DNA of 64,000 nt from an uncultured Paracoccaceae bacterium (lineage in GTDB: Bacteria; Pseudomonadota; Alphaproteobacteria; Rhodobacterales; Rhodobacteraceae), in contig CANKZJ010000002.1 of NCBI GenBank assembly GCA_947488605.1, positions 496,001-560,000 of the forward strand, read 5' to 3'. Shown piece after piece: positions 53,992 to 63,684 of the stretch (position 1 is its first letter; each line of letters begins with the position of its first letter). A program made the translations under genes and the position numbers. Under the pieces are notes generated by a model. It made no database searches. It was not told the DNA's origin and was given only the letters and a program-made list of their open reading frames with translations.

Positions 53992-55284
53992 TTACGCGAG
54001 CATTGTCATTGGGTTTTCAAGGTTGTCCTTTATCGCGTTCAGCAGGTCTGCACCCATGGCACCATCAATCACACGGTGATCAACAGACAATGTGGTCGAC
54101 ATCACTGTGCCCACTGTCAACTCGCCATCGGCCCCGACAATCGGCTTCTTCGCGCCTGCGCCGACCGCAAGGATCGCGGCATGTGGTGGGTTGATGATCG
54201 CATCAAAGTTGTCGATGCCGAACATGCCCAAGTTAGAAATCGCAAAGCTGCCGCCTTGGAATTCATGGGGGGCCAGTTTGCGTTCGCGCGCGCGCCCAGC
54301 GAGGTCTTTCATTTCGGCGGATAGGGCCGAGAGCGATTTCATCTCGGCATCACGCAGAACCGGCGTGAACAGGCCGCCTTCGATGGCAACAGCCACCGCC
54401 ACATCTGATTTTTCAAACCGCAACGTGCGATCACCAGCCCAGACCGCATTCGCATCTGGCACCTGTTGCAACGCCAAAGCGCAGGCTTTGATGATAAAGT
54501 CGTTGACCGACAGCTTGACGCCGCGCGGTTCAAGTTGCTTGTTGAGCTGGCTGCGGAACTTAAGCAGTGCATCCAGTTGAATATCGCGGCGCAGATAGAA
54601 ATGCGGCACCGATTGCTTGGCCTCTGTCAGGCGGGCTGCAATCGTTTTGCGCATACCGTCTAATTTTACTTCCTCAAATGGGCGATCCGCGTAGGTCTTC
54701 AGCACAACATCCGTCGAAGGACCGGTGGCCATCGCGGCGCCAGCAGCAGCGGGTGCTGCGGCCTTCGCGGCAGGCGCTGCGGCTTTTGGTACAGCCGTTG
54801 CGTTTTCAACGTCTGCTTTGACGATGCGGCCATGCGGGCCAGAGCCCGACAAGGTTGTCAGGTCCAAGCCTTTGTCGGCTGCAATACGGCGGGCAAGGGG
54901 TGTCGCGAAAACGCGCGCCCCATCTTTGGCAGGTGCTGCTGGGGCAGGGATCGCAGTCGCTGACGCATTGGCAACGGGTGCCGCAGCAGGGGCGGCCTCG
55001 GCTTTAGCCGCAGGCGCGCTGCCGATATCATCAGCACTCTCACCGTCTTCCAGCAACACGGCGATCACATCGTTGACTTTCACACCTTCGGTGCCCTCGG
55101 CGATCAGAATCTTGCCGATCACACCTTCATCGACGGCTTCAAATTCCATCGTGGCTTTGTCGGTCTCAATCTCGGCCATGATATCGCCCGAGGATACGGT
55201 ATCACCTTCTTTGACGTGCCATTTGGCCAGCGTGCCTTCCTCCATTGTAGGCGACAGGGCAGGCATCAGGATTTCAGTTGGCAT
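53992..55284 (-). CDS. pdhC: Dihydrolipoamide acetyltransferase (E2) of pyruvate dehydrogenase
   Basis: Core of the pyruvate dehydrogenase complex, 430 residues. One lipoyl domain at the N-terminus with lipoyl lysine K43 (ETDKATMEF), an Ala/Pro-rich linker, the E3/E1-binding domain ([17 protein letters not shown] near residue 130) and the catalytic domain with [14 protein letters not shown] near residue 400, the family active-site histidine. Ends ENPMTMLA. It lies 12 bases downstream of a small membrane-protein gene that separates it from pdhB. Confidence 0.97.
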   Translation of the reverse strand: MPTEILMPALSPTMEEGTLAKWHVKEGDTVSSGDIMAEIETDKATMEFEAVDEGVIGKILIAEGTEGVKVNDVIAVLLEDGESADDIGSAPAAKAEAAPAAAPVANASATAIPAPAAPAKDGARVFATPLARRIAADKGLDLTTLSGSGPHGRIVKADVENATAVPKAAAPAAKAAAPAAAGAAMATGPSTDVVLKTYADRPFEEVKLDGMRKTIAARLTEAKQSVPHFYLRRDIQLDALLKFRSQLNKQLEPRGVKLSVNDFIIKACALALQQVPDANAVWAGDRTLRFEKSDVAVAVAIEGGLFTPVLRDAEMKSLSALSAEMKDLAGRARERKLAPHEFQGGSFAISNLGMFGIDNFDAIINPPHAAILAVGAGAKKPIVGADGELTVGTVMSTTLSVDHRVIDGAMGADLLNAIKDNLENPMTMLA

Positions 55285-55295
55285 AAGATTTGTCC

Positions 55296-55787
55296 TCAGT
55301 TTGAGAAGGAATAGAAAAGGGTGGCGATGTCGATCAGCAAGATAGCGGCGCAGAAAACGACAAATGATCCGGTAGCAATGCTTTTGGCGCGAGACACAAG
55401 AGGATGTTTCTCTGAAAGCCAGGCTTGGAAGGAATCCAATTTTTGGGCATGGGAATGTTTGCGCGCAGCCAGAAATTCAAGCCCAAGCTGCAAACGAAGC
55501 TGTTCAACAACAACATAGACAACTGCCGAAAACGTAACAAAGCAAACAACACATAACATCGCCCGAATGGGCAAGCTTGACGATACACTTGCTTCAATCG
55601 ACAGCGCCTGAAAAGCGAAGCTATCAACTGCGCCAAGATTAAAGGCCACGGTTATAAAAGAGGCGGTCAAAAACGCACCGCAAACCCATAGAAGATTGCG
55701 ATTGTTGTCGCGCAAGGAAACGACGGTGCTTTCAAAAAGCCAGTCGCTCCCCTTGGCGTTATCCATCTCTTGCTCCGTGGCCTTCAT
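55296..55787 (-). CDS. Hypothetical membrane protein within the pdh operon
   Basis: Unrecognised protein of 163 residues with three hydrophobic segments (about 33-52, 73-94 and 138-160) and a cytoplasmic helical stretch ([22 protein letters not shown]) between the second and third. No catalytic motif is visible. It starts two bases after the pdhB stop and ends 12 bases before pdhC, so it must be co-transcribed. MDNAKG at residue 8 is an alternative start. Confidence 0.7.
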   Translation of the reverse strand: MKATEQEMDNAKGSDWLFESTVVSLRDNNRNLLWVCGAFLTASFITVAFNLGAVDSFAFQALSIEASVSSSLPIRAMLCVVCFVTFSAVVYVVVEQLRLQLGLEFLAARKHSHAQKLDSFQAWLSEKHPLVSRAKSIATGSFVVFCAAILLIDIATLFYSFSN

Positions 55788-55788
55788 C

Positions 55789-57153
55789 TTACCGGTAAGT
55801 TACTTTTTTGCAGGCTTCGATGACTTCGTCGACGGTCAGCAAAGCGTGTTTTTCAAGGTTCGCCGCGTAAGGCATCGGCACATCTTTACCCGTCAATGTG
55901 ATGACCGGCGCATCGAGGTAATCAAACGCCTCTTGCATGATTACGCCGCTGATGTAGCCACCTACGCTGCCTTGCGGCCAACCTTCTTCAACGGTTACGC
56001 AGCGGTTCGTTTTGCGGACCGAATTTAGGATCGTTGCCGTATCCATCGGACGCAAACTACGCAAGTTAATGACTTCGGCATTGATACCTTCCTCAGCTAG
56101 CTTTTCAGCAGCGGCCAAAGCGTAGGTCATCCCGATACCAAAGCTGACAATTGTGACATCATCACCGGAACGCTCGATCTTGGCTTTGCCAAACGGAATA
56201 GTGAAATCATCCATCACCGGCACATCAAATGATTTGCCATACATGATCTCGTTCTCCAGGAAGATAACGGGGTTCGGATCACGGATCGCGGTCTTCAGCA
56301 AACCTTTTGCGTCCGCAGCCGAATAAGGCATCACAACCTTCAAACCAGGCACCTGCATATACCAAGCTGCATAACACTGCGAGTGCTGCGCGCCCACGCG
56401 GGCGGCTGCACCGTTTGCGCCACGGAACACCATTGGTGCCCCCATCTGACCACCCGACATATAGAGCGTCTTTGCGGCAGAGTTAATAATATGATCAATG
56501 GCTTGCATGGCGAAATTAAACGTCATGAATTCAACAATCGGCTTCAATCCACCAAAGGCGGCACCTGTGGCGATACCGGCAAAACCATGCTCGGTGATAG
56601 GCGTGTCGATGACGCGTTTGGCACCGAATTCATCCAGCAAACCTTGGGAAATCTTATAAGCACCTTGGTACTCGGCGACTTCCTCGCCCATCAAGAACAC
56701 GTCTTCGTCGCTGCGCATCTCTTCGGCCATCGCGTCACGCAGGGCTTCACGCACTGTGGTCGGCTTGGTCTCAACATCTGCGTCCCAATCCGGGGTCACA
56801 TCCCCGACAGGTGCTGCAGGGGCCGCAGCGATAGGTTCGGCTGGCGCGGTCGCGGGTGCAGCTTCAGCCGGTGCAGCAGCAGGGGCGGCGCCAGCAGTGG
56901 GTACATCTTCACCTTCTTCGACAAGGATGGCGATGACTTCGTTCACCTTCACACCTTCGGTGCCTTCAGCGATCAGGATCTTGCCAACGATGCCTTCATC
57001 AACGGCTTCGAATTCCATCGTGGCTTTGTCGGTTTCAATCTCGGCCATGATGTCACCGGACGATACGGTATCACCCTCTTTAACAAGCCATTTGGCCAAG
57101 GTGCCTTCTTCCATTGTGGGGGACAGGGCGGGCATAAGAATTTCAGTTGCCAT
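55789..57153 (-). CDS. pdhB: Pyruvate dehydrogenase E1 beta with N-terminal lipoyl domain
   Basis: Beta chain of the thiamine-dependent E1, 454 residues. Unlike most bacteria, a lipoyl domain (residues 1-80, lipoyl K43 in ETDKATMEF) precedes an Ala/Pro linker and the transketolase-type part (about 130-454) with [34 protein letters not shown] and [14 protein letters not shown]. This layout is standard in alphaproteobacteria. It follows pdhA by three bases. Confidence 0.97.
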   Translation of the reverse strand: MATEILMPALSPTMEEGTLAKWLVKEGDTVSSGDIMAEIETDKATMEFEAVDEGIVGKILIAEGTEGVKVNEVIAILVEEGEDVPTAGAAPAAAPAEAAPATAPAEPIAAAPAAPVGDVTPDWDADVETKPTTVREALRDAMAEEMRSDEDVFLMGEEVAEYQGAYKISQGLLDEFGAKRVIDTPITEHGFAGIATGAAFGGLKPIVEFMTFNFAMQAIDHIINSAAKTLYMSGGQMGAPMVFRGANGAAARVGAQHSQCYAAWYMQVPGLKVVMPYSAADAKGLLKTAIRDPNPVIFLENEIMYGKSFDVPVMDDFTIPFGKAKIERSGDDVTIVSFGIGMTYALAAAEKLAEEGINAEVINLRSLRPMDTATILNSVRKTNRCVTVEEGWPQGSVGGYISGVIMQEAFDYLDAPVITLTGKDVPMPYAANLEKHALLTVDEVIEACKKVTYR

Positions 57154-57156
57154 GGC

Positions 57157-58158
57157 TTACGCCTCCACTTCTGCGTAAATGTCTGTCCAAAGCTCTTCCA
57201 ATGCAGGCTCTGGGCTTTCCTTGGAAAACTCGGCCGCTTCATTGACGGTCGCTTTGATTTCTTTATCGATCGCCTTGAGGTCATCCTCCGTGGCGTGCTT
57301 GCCGGTCAGCAACATATCGCGGATTTGCTCAATTGGGTCGCGCTCATCACGCATTTTCTGCACTTCGTCGCGGGTCCGGTACTTGGCAGGATCGGACATA
57401 GAGTGGCCGCGATAGCGGTATGTTTTGACTTCGAGAATATATGGGCCTTTGCCAGACCGGCAGTGTGCAACGGCACGCTCGCCTGCTTCTTTGACGGCAA
57501 GAACGGACATGCCGTCGACCTCTTCGCCTTTGATGCCGTACGCGGCACCACGTTCCCAAAGCGAAGGTGACTTGGTTGAGCGCACAACGGAAGTACCCAT
57601 CGCGTAGCCGTTGTTTTCAATCACAAACACAACCGGCAAATCCCAAAGCTGCGCCATATTGTAGGTTTCATAGACCTGACCTTGGTTTGCTGCACCGTCA
57701 CCAAAGTAGGTGAAGGTCACGCGGTCATTGCCTTTATACTTGTCAGAAAAAGCGAGACCAGCACCCAGAGGCACCTGTGCTGCAACAATCCCGTGACCAC
57801 CATAGAAATGCTTCTCTTTCGAGAACATATGCATCGAGCCGCCTTTGCCCTTGGAAAAACCGCCCTCTCGCCCCGTTAGCTCTGCCATGATGCCCTTGGG
57901 GTCCATGCCGCACGCCAACATATGGCCGTGGTCGCGGTAGGATGTAACGCGCTTGTCACCTTCCTCGGCTGCGGCCTCAAGGCCCACAACAACCGCTTCT
58001 TGTCCAATGTAGAGGTGGCAGAAACCGCCGATAAGGCCCATGCCATATAACTGGCCTGCCTTTTCCTCAAACCTGCGGATCAGCAGCATTTCACGGTAAT
58101 GTCCGAGCAGTTCTTCTGCCGAGACGTTGGGTTTCGCGGCGGCCTTCTTGGGCGGCAT
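57157..58158 (-). CDS. pdhA: Pyruvate dehydrogenase E1 alpha
   Basis: Alpha chain of E1, which decarboxylates pyruvate with thiamine diphosphate, 333 residues. The cofactor motif is GDGAANQGQVYETYNMAQLW with NNGYAMGT; GHGIVAAQVPLGAGLAFSDK and YRYRGHSMSDPAKYRT are further landmarks, the latter containing the phosphorylated serine region of the mitochondrial enzyme. First gene of pdhA-pdhB-orf-pdhC. Confidence 0.97.
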   Translation of the reverse strand: MPPKKAAAKPNVSAEELLGHYREMLLIRRFEEKAGQLYGMGLIGGFCHLYIGQEAVVVGLEAAAEEGDKRVTSYRDHGHMLACGMDPKGIMAELTGREGGFSKGKGGSMHMFSKEKHFYGGHGIVAAQVPLGAGLAFSDKYKGNDRVTFTYFGDGAANQGQVYETYNMAQLWDLPVVFVIENNGYAMGTSVVRSTKSPSLWERGAAYGIKGEEVDGMSVLAVKEAGERAVAHCRSGKGPYILEVKTYRYRGHSMSDPAKYRTRDEVQKMRDERDPIEQIRDMLLTGKHATEDDLKAIDKEIKATVNEAAEFSKESPEPALEELWTDIYAEVEA

Positions 58159-58301
58159 GAGCTATCCTCCAGCGTGTTCTTAAGTAGTTTAGTATTAAAC
58201 TATCTTTTAAACCATGCGCGGAAAAAATGCGAGTGTCAAAGTGACCTTTGGTCAAGCGCCAGCGGAATAGCCGCGTTGCGTCTTGCGAATGTCGCCAGTT
58301 A

Positions 58302-58601
58302 TTAGCGGATAACGATCTCGTCCGCGCGGATCATGCCAAGTACATCACGCGCTTGTTGATCCAGCAGGTCCAGATCAAGGAAGTTATCAGACAGACGCAC
58401 CGTCAGGTTTTCCATCCGCGCAACCTCGGTCTGTAAGGCGGCCAACTCAATAGCCAGCGCATCGCCCTCGGCTTTCACTTCGATCCGCTTGAACAGACCG
58501 TAATCGCCCTGCACGGCAGCGAACGTGAAATACAGCCCCAGCATGATCATGCCAAGGAAATAGAACAAAGCGCCAAGTTGCGTGCGGCCGCGTCGGATCA
58601 T
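58302..58601 (-). CDS. Septum formation initiator family protein (FtsB/DivIC)
   Basis: Division protein of 99 residues with one membrane segment (about 11-30) and a periplasmic coiled coil (about 38-66, KRIEVKAEGDALAIELAAL onward), then SDNFLDLDLLDQQARDVLG, the family C-terminal block. FtsB works with FtsL and FtsQ in the divisome. It lies 143 bases upstream of pdhA on the same strand, a common alphaproteobacterial arrangement near eno and pdh. Confidence 0.9.
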   Translation of the reverse strand: MIRRGRTQLGALFYFLGMIMLGLYFTFAAVQGDYGLFKRIEVKAEGDALAIELAALQTEVARMENLTVRLSDNFLDLDLLDQQARDVLGMIRADEIVIR

Positions 58602-58761
58602 ATGTCTGCCTCAAACGTCACCTCTTTTGGGTAACTAAAGACAGAATCGCATATTTGATTCGCGAAGGGAATCCCTTAATTGCAATAAACTGCGGTAAAG
58701 AATTGACGAAAACGTCAGGTGGGTCATGTTGAACTCCATCAACTTTGGGAGGGAACATGTT

Positions 58762-59094
58762 ATGAAAAAACTGGTACCGATCATATTCGCAGCACTTGCG
58801 AGCGCTGGCTGCGTTTCTCCCGCATCGCTTGATTACGGGCCCGAGCCGACGCGCTCAACCTATTCCGAACCCGCACAATCGGGCTTGGTAGCCGTGCGGC
58901 CATTTCCAAACCCAAACGATGTGTGCCAGGTGATCGGCGAAAACCAGTTGACGTCAAATTTGCTTGATGACAGCGCGCTCTTGATCGGGTGCCCCAAGCA
59001 CGAAAATGGCGCAATTGCAGATCGTATAAACGATGGCGGTCAGATCGTTGCGCATGCTAGGCACTGGACCCTGATCAGCATGCCGCAGCGGTAG
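58762..59094 (+). CDS. Small putative lipoprotein
   Basis: Unrecognised protein of 110 residues. The N-terminus MKKLVPIIFAALASAGCVSP has a lipobox-like SAGC, though serine at -3 is unusual. The mature part has three further cysteines' worth of interest in VCQVIGENQ and LIGCPKHENGAIADRI. ATG at 58762 follows GGGAGGGAA at a longish distance; an in-frame start at 58726 exists. Its stop is eight bases from the convergent aldolase gene. Confidence 0.65.
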   Translation: MKKLVPIIFAALASAGCVSPASLDYGPEPTRSTYSEPAQSGLVAVRPFPNPNDVCQVIGENQLTSNLLDDSALLIGCPKHENGAIADRINDGGQIVAHARHWTLISMPQR

Positions 59095-59101
59095 GCAGGT
59101 C

Positions 59102-60031
59102 TTACGCCTTGCCGCGATAAATCTCGACCAGTTTGCCCAGCATCGCCAGTGCATCTTCACGATCACGCTGGAACGAATTGCGTCCGATAATCGACCCGTT
59201 CCCACCACCATCGCGAATAGCGCGTGCATCATCGTAGACTGCATCCGCACCTTTTGCGGCACCACCAGAGAACACCGTCAAACGGCGACCACCTAATGCG
59301 CTGTTCACACAGTGGCGCACGCGGGCGGCTTGGGTCGCGATATCGATCTTCTCGCTTTGGTAGACCTTTTTGGCCTCAGGCAGGCTCAGGTGATCTGTTG
59401 AAAGCTTGATCTTGATAATATGTGCACCCAGCAGACCGGCGATTTGTGCGGCATAAGCTGCAATATCAATCGCTGTTTCACCGACTTTATCCAACGCCTC
59501 ACCACGCGGATAAGACCAAATCACGGTCGCGATGCCTTTGGCTGCTGCTTCATGACGCATCTCGGCAATATCACTGAACATATTCAAAGCCGCAGACGAT
59601 CCCGGATAGATCGTAAACCCAATCGCCGAGCACCCCAAACGCAGCGCGTCGTCAACCGATGCCGTGATGGCTTGGGTTTTCGGGGCCGCATCCGGGATCA
59701 AGGAATTCGCTGAATTCACCTTTAGGATCGTCGGAATTTGACCTGCAAAAGTATCCGCGCCAGCTTCAATCATCCCCAATGGTGCTGCAAAGGCGTTCAA
59801 TCCCGCATCAATTGCAAGCTGGTAGTGATAATGTGGATCATAGCCCGCAGGGTTGGGTGCAAAAGACCGCGCCGGTCCATGCTCAAACCCCTGATCAACC
59901 GGCAGGATGATCATCTTACCTGTGCCACCCAATTTGCCGTTCATCAGCATGCCAGCCAGCTTGGCCTTCACGCCGGGCGTTTCGCCCTCATAGTTTGCAA
60001 GGATTTTCTGAACGGTTCTGGTGGTTTTCAT
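59102..60031 (-). CDS. Class I fructose-bisphosphate aldolase (DhnA type)
   Basis: Glycolytic aldolase of 309 residues of the archaeal/DhnA class I family, which uses a Schiff-base lysine instead of a metal. Landmarks are MIILPVDQGFEHGPARSF near residue 39, VIWSYPRGEALDKVGE, HIIKIKLSTDHLSLPEA with the likely Schiff-base lysine, and GGAAKGADAVYDDARAIRDGG with the phosphate-binding glycines. Adjacent to pgk on the same strand, 186 bases apart. Confidence 0.92.
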   Translation of the reverse strand: MKTTRTVQKILANYEGETPGVKAKLAGMLMNGKLGGTGKMIILPVDQGFEHGPARSFAPNPAGYDPHYHYQLAIDAGLNAFAAPLGMIEAGADTFAGQIPTILKVNSANSLIPDAAPKTQAITASVDDALRLGCSAIGFTIYPGSSAALNMFSDIAEMRHEAAAKGIATVIWSYPRGEALDKVGETAIDIAAYAAQIAGLLGAHIIKIKLSTDHLSLPEAKKVYQSEKIDIATQAARVRHCVNSALGGRRLTVFSGGAAKGADAVYDDARAIRDGGGNGSIIGRNSFQRDREDALAMLGKLVEIYRGKA

Positions 60032-60217
60032 GGCAGGCTCCTTTGCGATTTTACGTCAGCGATAGGGGGCGCAGACCACAGTTGCAAATGTGTTAGCGCA
60101 ACCGGAGGCCATGTTATCGCAAACACCTCTGCGAAGCATGGCAGCCACGCCTTCTTCTGTTCAAAAGTACCTCTGGAGAGACGCCGCAGGCGCCAGCGCC
60201 AGCGCCCCCAAATACAT

Positions 60218-61393
60218 CTATGAAAGTGCTGCGACGCCCGGCAATTCCTTGCCTTCCATCCATTCCAAAAACGCACCACCGGCGGTCGAGATGTAGGTAA
60301 AGTCATCCGCGGCCCCGGCCTGGTTCAGTGCGGCAACAGTATCGCCACCTCCAGCAACCGAGATTAGCTTGCCTGCTTTTGACAATTCCGCTGCTTTTGC
60401 TGCGGCGGCGTTGGTTGCTGCATCAAATGGTGCAATCTCAAACGCCCCGAGCGGGCCATTCCAGACAAGTGTCTTGGCGTTTTCCAACACATTGCTGATG
60501 TAGGCCACGGTCGCAGGTCCGGCATCAAGGATCATTGCATCCGCAGGGCAGGCGTCGGGGGCTAGTGTTTCATGCGCTGCATCCGCTTTGAAATCCCGCG
60601 CCACAACAATGTCGCGTGGCAGGATAATTTCACATCCCGCAGCTTCGGCTTTCCCCAAGATTTCCCGCGCTGTTTCTGCCAGATCATGTTCGCAAAGCGA
60701 TTTGCCAACATCAATCCCTTGAGCCGCCAGGAACGTGTTCGCCATACCGCCACCGATCACCAGATGATCAACCTTGCTGACAAGATTGCCTAGCAAATCG
60801 AGCTTGGTTGATACTTTCGCACCACCGACCACAGCCACAACAGGACGCTCAGGTGTGCCAAGCGCTTTTTCTAATGCTCCCAGCTCCTCTGCCATCAATC
60901 GCCCGGCACATGACGGCAGCAGGCGGGCGATTGCCTCTGTGCTGGCGTGTGCGCGGTGCGCCGCGGAAAACGCATCGTTGACGTAGATATCACCAAGCGT
61001 GGCAAGCCGCTTTGCAAAACCTTCATCATTCTTCTCTTCGCCGGGGTTGAACCGCAGGTTTTCCAGCAGCACAACCTCATCGCCTTCCATCTCGGCAACC
61101 GCATCGCCGTAGTTGGAATTCACCCATGTCACCGGCAGGCCGAGCACGTCGGCCACAACGGGGGCGATAATCTCTAACGACATTTCAGGCACAACCTGCC
61201 CCTTGGGTCGCCCGAAGTGCGCCATCAAAATGACCTTGCCACCTTTTTCTTGAATGTCATCGACCGTCGGGATGATCCGCGCGATCCGGGTGGTGTCGGT
61301 GACAATGCCGTCTTCGACCGGCACGTTGATGTCCACGCGTACCAAGGCCCGCTTGCCTGCGAAATCCATGTCATCCAGTGTCTTCCAAGCCAT
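60218..61393 (-). CDS. pgk: Phosphoglycerate kinase
   Basis: Glycolytic kinase transferring phosphate between 1,3-bisphosphoglycerate and ADP, 391 residues. The signature [15 protein letters not shown] is at residues 14-28; further blocks are [36 protein letters not shown] and [12 protein letters not shown], followed by [19 protein letters not shown] at the end. A GGAG-type ribosome site is weak but the N-terminus matches the family. Confidence 0.97.
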   Translation of the reverse strand: MAWKTLDDMDFAGKRALVRVDINVPVEDGIVTDTTRIARIIPTVDDIQEKGGKVILMAHFGRPKGQVVPEMSLEIIAPVVADVLGLPVTWVNSNYGDAVAEMEGDEVVLLENLRFNPGEEKNDEGFAKRLATLGDIYVNDAFSAAHRAHASTEAIARLLPSCAGRLMAEELGALEKALGTPERPVVAVVGGAKVSTKLDLLGNLVSKVDHLVIGGGMANTFLAAQGIDVGKSLCEHDLAETAREILGKAEAAGCEIILPRDIVVARDFKADAAHETLAPDACPADAMILDAGPATVAYISNVLENAKTLVWNGPLGAFEIAPFDAATNAAAAKAAELSKAGKLISVAGGGDTVAALNQAGAADDFTYISTAGGAFLEWMEGKELPGVAALS

Positions 61394-61525
61394 CGTCGGT
61401 CTCCATTTGTCGGTCTGCTTTCACGCTTAGTTGCGGCAATGCGCCTGCCGCGTCAACCAAGCCGGGTTGGCAATCGGCGCAGGCCGCCATATGTCAGGTG
61501 CGAACCAAGACATAAGGAGCGCCCA

Positions 61526-62032
61526 ATGGCCGATATTACAGACCCCGAAAACACAATCATCATGACACTCAAAGATGGTGACGTCATCATCCAGCTGATG
61601 CCTGATGTGGCACCAGCACATACTGCACGGATGAAAGAACTGGCACGCGCCGGGTCTTACGACAATGTTTGCTTTCACCGCGTGATTGACGGCTTCATGG
61701 CGCAAACGGGCGATGTGGCCAACGGCAACATGGAAAACAACTTTAGCATCGGCCGCGCAGGCACGGGCGGATCTGACATGCCTGATCTGCCAGCCGAGTT
61801 TTCCAAGATCCCACATGGTCGTGGATCATTGGGTGCGGCACGTTCCGCAAACCCAAACTCTGCCAACAGCCAGTTTTTCATCAACTTCAAAGACAATGAT
61901 TTCCTCAACGGTCAATACACTGTCTACGGTCAGGTCATTTCCGGCATGGAGCATGTCGATGCGATCATGAAAGGCGAGCCACCGATGAACCCTGATCGCA
62001 TGATCAGCGTGAAAGTCGCCGCCGATGTATAA
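61526..62032 (+). CDS. Peptidyl-prolyl cis-trans isomerase, cyclophilin type (cytoplasmic)
   Basis: Protein-folding isomerase of 168 residues without signal peptide. Cyclophilin blocks are CFHRVIDGFMAQTGD (catalytic arginine), SANSQFFINFKDNDFLNGQY and YGQVISGMEHVDAI. AAGGAGC precedes ATG; the open frame extends upstream to 61217 without support. Its end overlaps the next cyclophilin gene by eight bases. Confidence 0.95.
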   Translation: MADITDPENTIIMTLKDGDVIIQLMPDVAPAHTARMKELARAGSYDNVCFHRVIDGFMAQTGDVANGNMENNFSIGRAGTGGSDMPDLPAEFSKIPHGRGSLGAARSANPNSANSQFFINFKDNDFLNGQYTVYGQVISGMEHVDAIMKGEPPMNPDRMISVKVAADV

Positions 62033-62573
62033 GTTTGCAGCGATCCTTGCTGTTGTCGCGTCACCCGCGCTGAGCGCCGGGCTAGAGATCGACATCGAGG
62101 GCGAGGCAAACGGTACTATTGTCATCGACCTCTTTGAGGAAACCGCACCACTTCATACCGCTCAGATCACTGCGATCGCCGAAGCAGGCAGCTATGACGG
62201 TGTTGTCTTTCACCGCGTGATCGACGGTTTCATGGCGCAAACAGGCGATGTGCAAAACGGTCGGATGGGCATGGATATGTCGCGCGCTGGTATGGGTGGT
62301 TCTGAATTGGGCGACATTCCAGCTGAATTTTCCGACATCCCGTTTGAGCGTGGCATCGTCGGCATGGCACGTTCGCCCAGTGGCATCGACACGGCAAACA
62401 GTCAGTTCTTTATCATGTTCGAGCCGGGTTATTACCTCAACGGTGAATACACTGTCGTTGGTGAAGTGGTCGAAGGCATGGAATTGGTTGACCAGATCAA
62501 ACGGGGCACCGGGCGCGGTGGCGTCGTTACCGGACAGCCAGACATGATGGCAGCCGTCCGCGTCACGCCGTAA
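62025..62573 (+). CDS. Peptidyl-prolyl cis-trans isomerase, cyclophilin type (periplasmic)
   Basis: Second cyclophilin, 182 residues, with a signal peptide (about residues 1-17, AAILAVVASPALSAG). The active-site block VFHRVIDGFMAQTGD is identical in the core to the upstream copy; TANSQFFIMFEPGYYLNGEY and VVGEVVEGMELVDQI follow. The pair probably arose by duplication and splits the work between cytosol and periplasm. Confidence 0.95.
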   Translation: MYKFAAILAVVASPALSAGLEIDIEGEANGTIVIDLFEETAPLHTAQITAIAEAGSYDGVVFHRVIDGFMAQTGDVQNGRMGMDMSRAGMGGSELGDIPAEFSDIPFERGIVGMARSPSGIDTANSQFFIMFEPGYYLNGEYTVVGEVVEGMELVDQIKRGTGRGGVVTGQPDMMAAVRVTP

Positions 62574-62583
62574 CAAAACGCCC

Positions 62584-62611
62584 AGCCCCCTCACATTGCC
62601 GCGAGGGGGCT
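62584..62611. terminator. GC-rich hairpin after the cyclophilin pair
   Basis: Arms AGCCCCCTC and GAGGGGGCT, nine bases each with a ten-base loop, just after the stop codon. There is no T run, so it may be an mRNA-end stabiliser or weak terminator. Confidence 0.5.
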
Positions 62612-62663
62612 AGGCGGCACGCACACAATCGGACACCCTACATCAACTAAGTAGGAGAGACCG

Positions 62664-63629
62664 ATGCGCCTGATCCCCACTGTCGCAGCATTTTGCACCG
62701 CCGCCAGCATGTCTGTGGCGAGCCCGGAGTTCTGGACGTTTGAATGGCCCAACACAAATTTTGAAAACACAAGCGTCGACAACTGGGTGCAGATCATGTC
62801 CGGTGGTCCGCCCAAAGACGGCATCCCAGCCCTTGATGACCCCACATTCGTGGCCGTCGTAGACAAGCCTGACCTTATGGCGCGCGAACCCGTCATTACC
62901 GTCGAGATTGAGGGTGAGACCCCGCGCGCCTATCCCATCCGCTATCTGACATGGCATGAGATCGTGAATGACGTGATCGGTGACATCCCCGTTGCAGTCA
63001 CCTTTTGCCCGCTGTGCAATTCAGGCATCACCTTTGATCGCCGTATTGACCAAGGCACGCTCAGCTTTGGTGTTTCGGGCAAATTGCGTAACTCCGATAT
63101 GATCATGTACGACCGCGAAACCGAAAGCTGGTGGCAACAGGCCATCGGTGAAGCCATCGTCGGTGACCTTAACGGCACAGAATTGGTCAGCCTGCCCAGT
63201 TGGATGGAAAGCTGGGAGGTCTTCTCGACCCGTAACCCTGATGGGTTGGTGATGGAACAACCTGCCTTTGGGCGCAATTACGGGGCCAACCCATATGTGC
63301 GCTACGACAGCTCGAACCGTCCATTTCTATATTCGGGTGAAATGCCGCCTCATGATATTCCGGCACTTGCGCGCGTGGTGCGCGTCGGCGATCAGGCTTG
63401 GCCTTTGACGCGATTGGCCGAAGCGGGCGAGTTGATTGAGGAAGGTGTGACGTTTTCTTGGACCGAAGGGCAGGCGTCAGCACTCGACAGCGCACGTATC
63501 GGCGACGGCAAAGAGGTCGGCAATGTGCGGGTGCGTGATGCGGCGGGCAATGACCTGCCGCATGATGTGATGTTTGCCTTTGCGTTTGACGCGTTTTGGC
63601 CCGAAGGCGAATGGATGATCGGCGAATAA
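62664..63629 (+). CDS. DUF3179 domain-containing secreted protein
   Basis: Protein of 321 residues with a probable signal peptide (1-19). The DUF3179 core is YPIRYLTWHEIVNDVIGDIP followed by VAVTFCPLCNSGITFDR, with the two cysteines of the CPLC motif, and GVSGKLRNSDMIMYDRETES and WWQQAIGEA. Function is unknown; CPLC suggests a thiol or metal site. GTAGGAGAG precedes ATG. Confidence 0.85.
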   Translation: MRLIPTVAAFCTAASMSVASPEFWTFEWPNTNFENTSVDNWVQIMSGGPPKDGIPALDDPTFVAVVDKPDLMAREPVITVEIEGETPRAYPIRYLTWHEIVNDVIGDIPVAVTFCPLCNSGITFDRRIDQGTLSFGVSGKLRNSDMIMYDRETESWWQQAIGEAIVGDLNGTELVSLPSWMESWEVFSTRNPDGLVMEQPAFGRNYGANPYVRYDSSNRPFLYSGEMPPHDIPALARVVRVGDQAWPLTRLAEAGELIEEGVTFSWTEGQASALDSARIGDGKEVGNVRVRDAAGNDLPHDVMFAFAFDAFWPEGEWMIGE

Positions 63630-63684
63630 GCCCGCGCCAAGGGTTTCGCTTGACACCCACTGCTTGCGGGCATGATCTGCGCGG

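Noticed and set aside
56383..57570. Plus-strand frame of 395 codons
   Set aside because: Antisense to pdhB and pdhA; it is long only because of codon bias, with a Cys/His/Arg-rich product lacking any domain.
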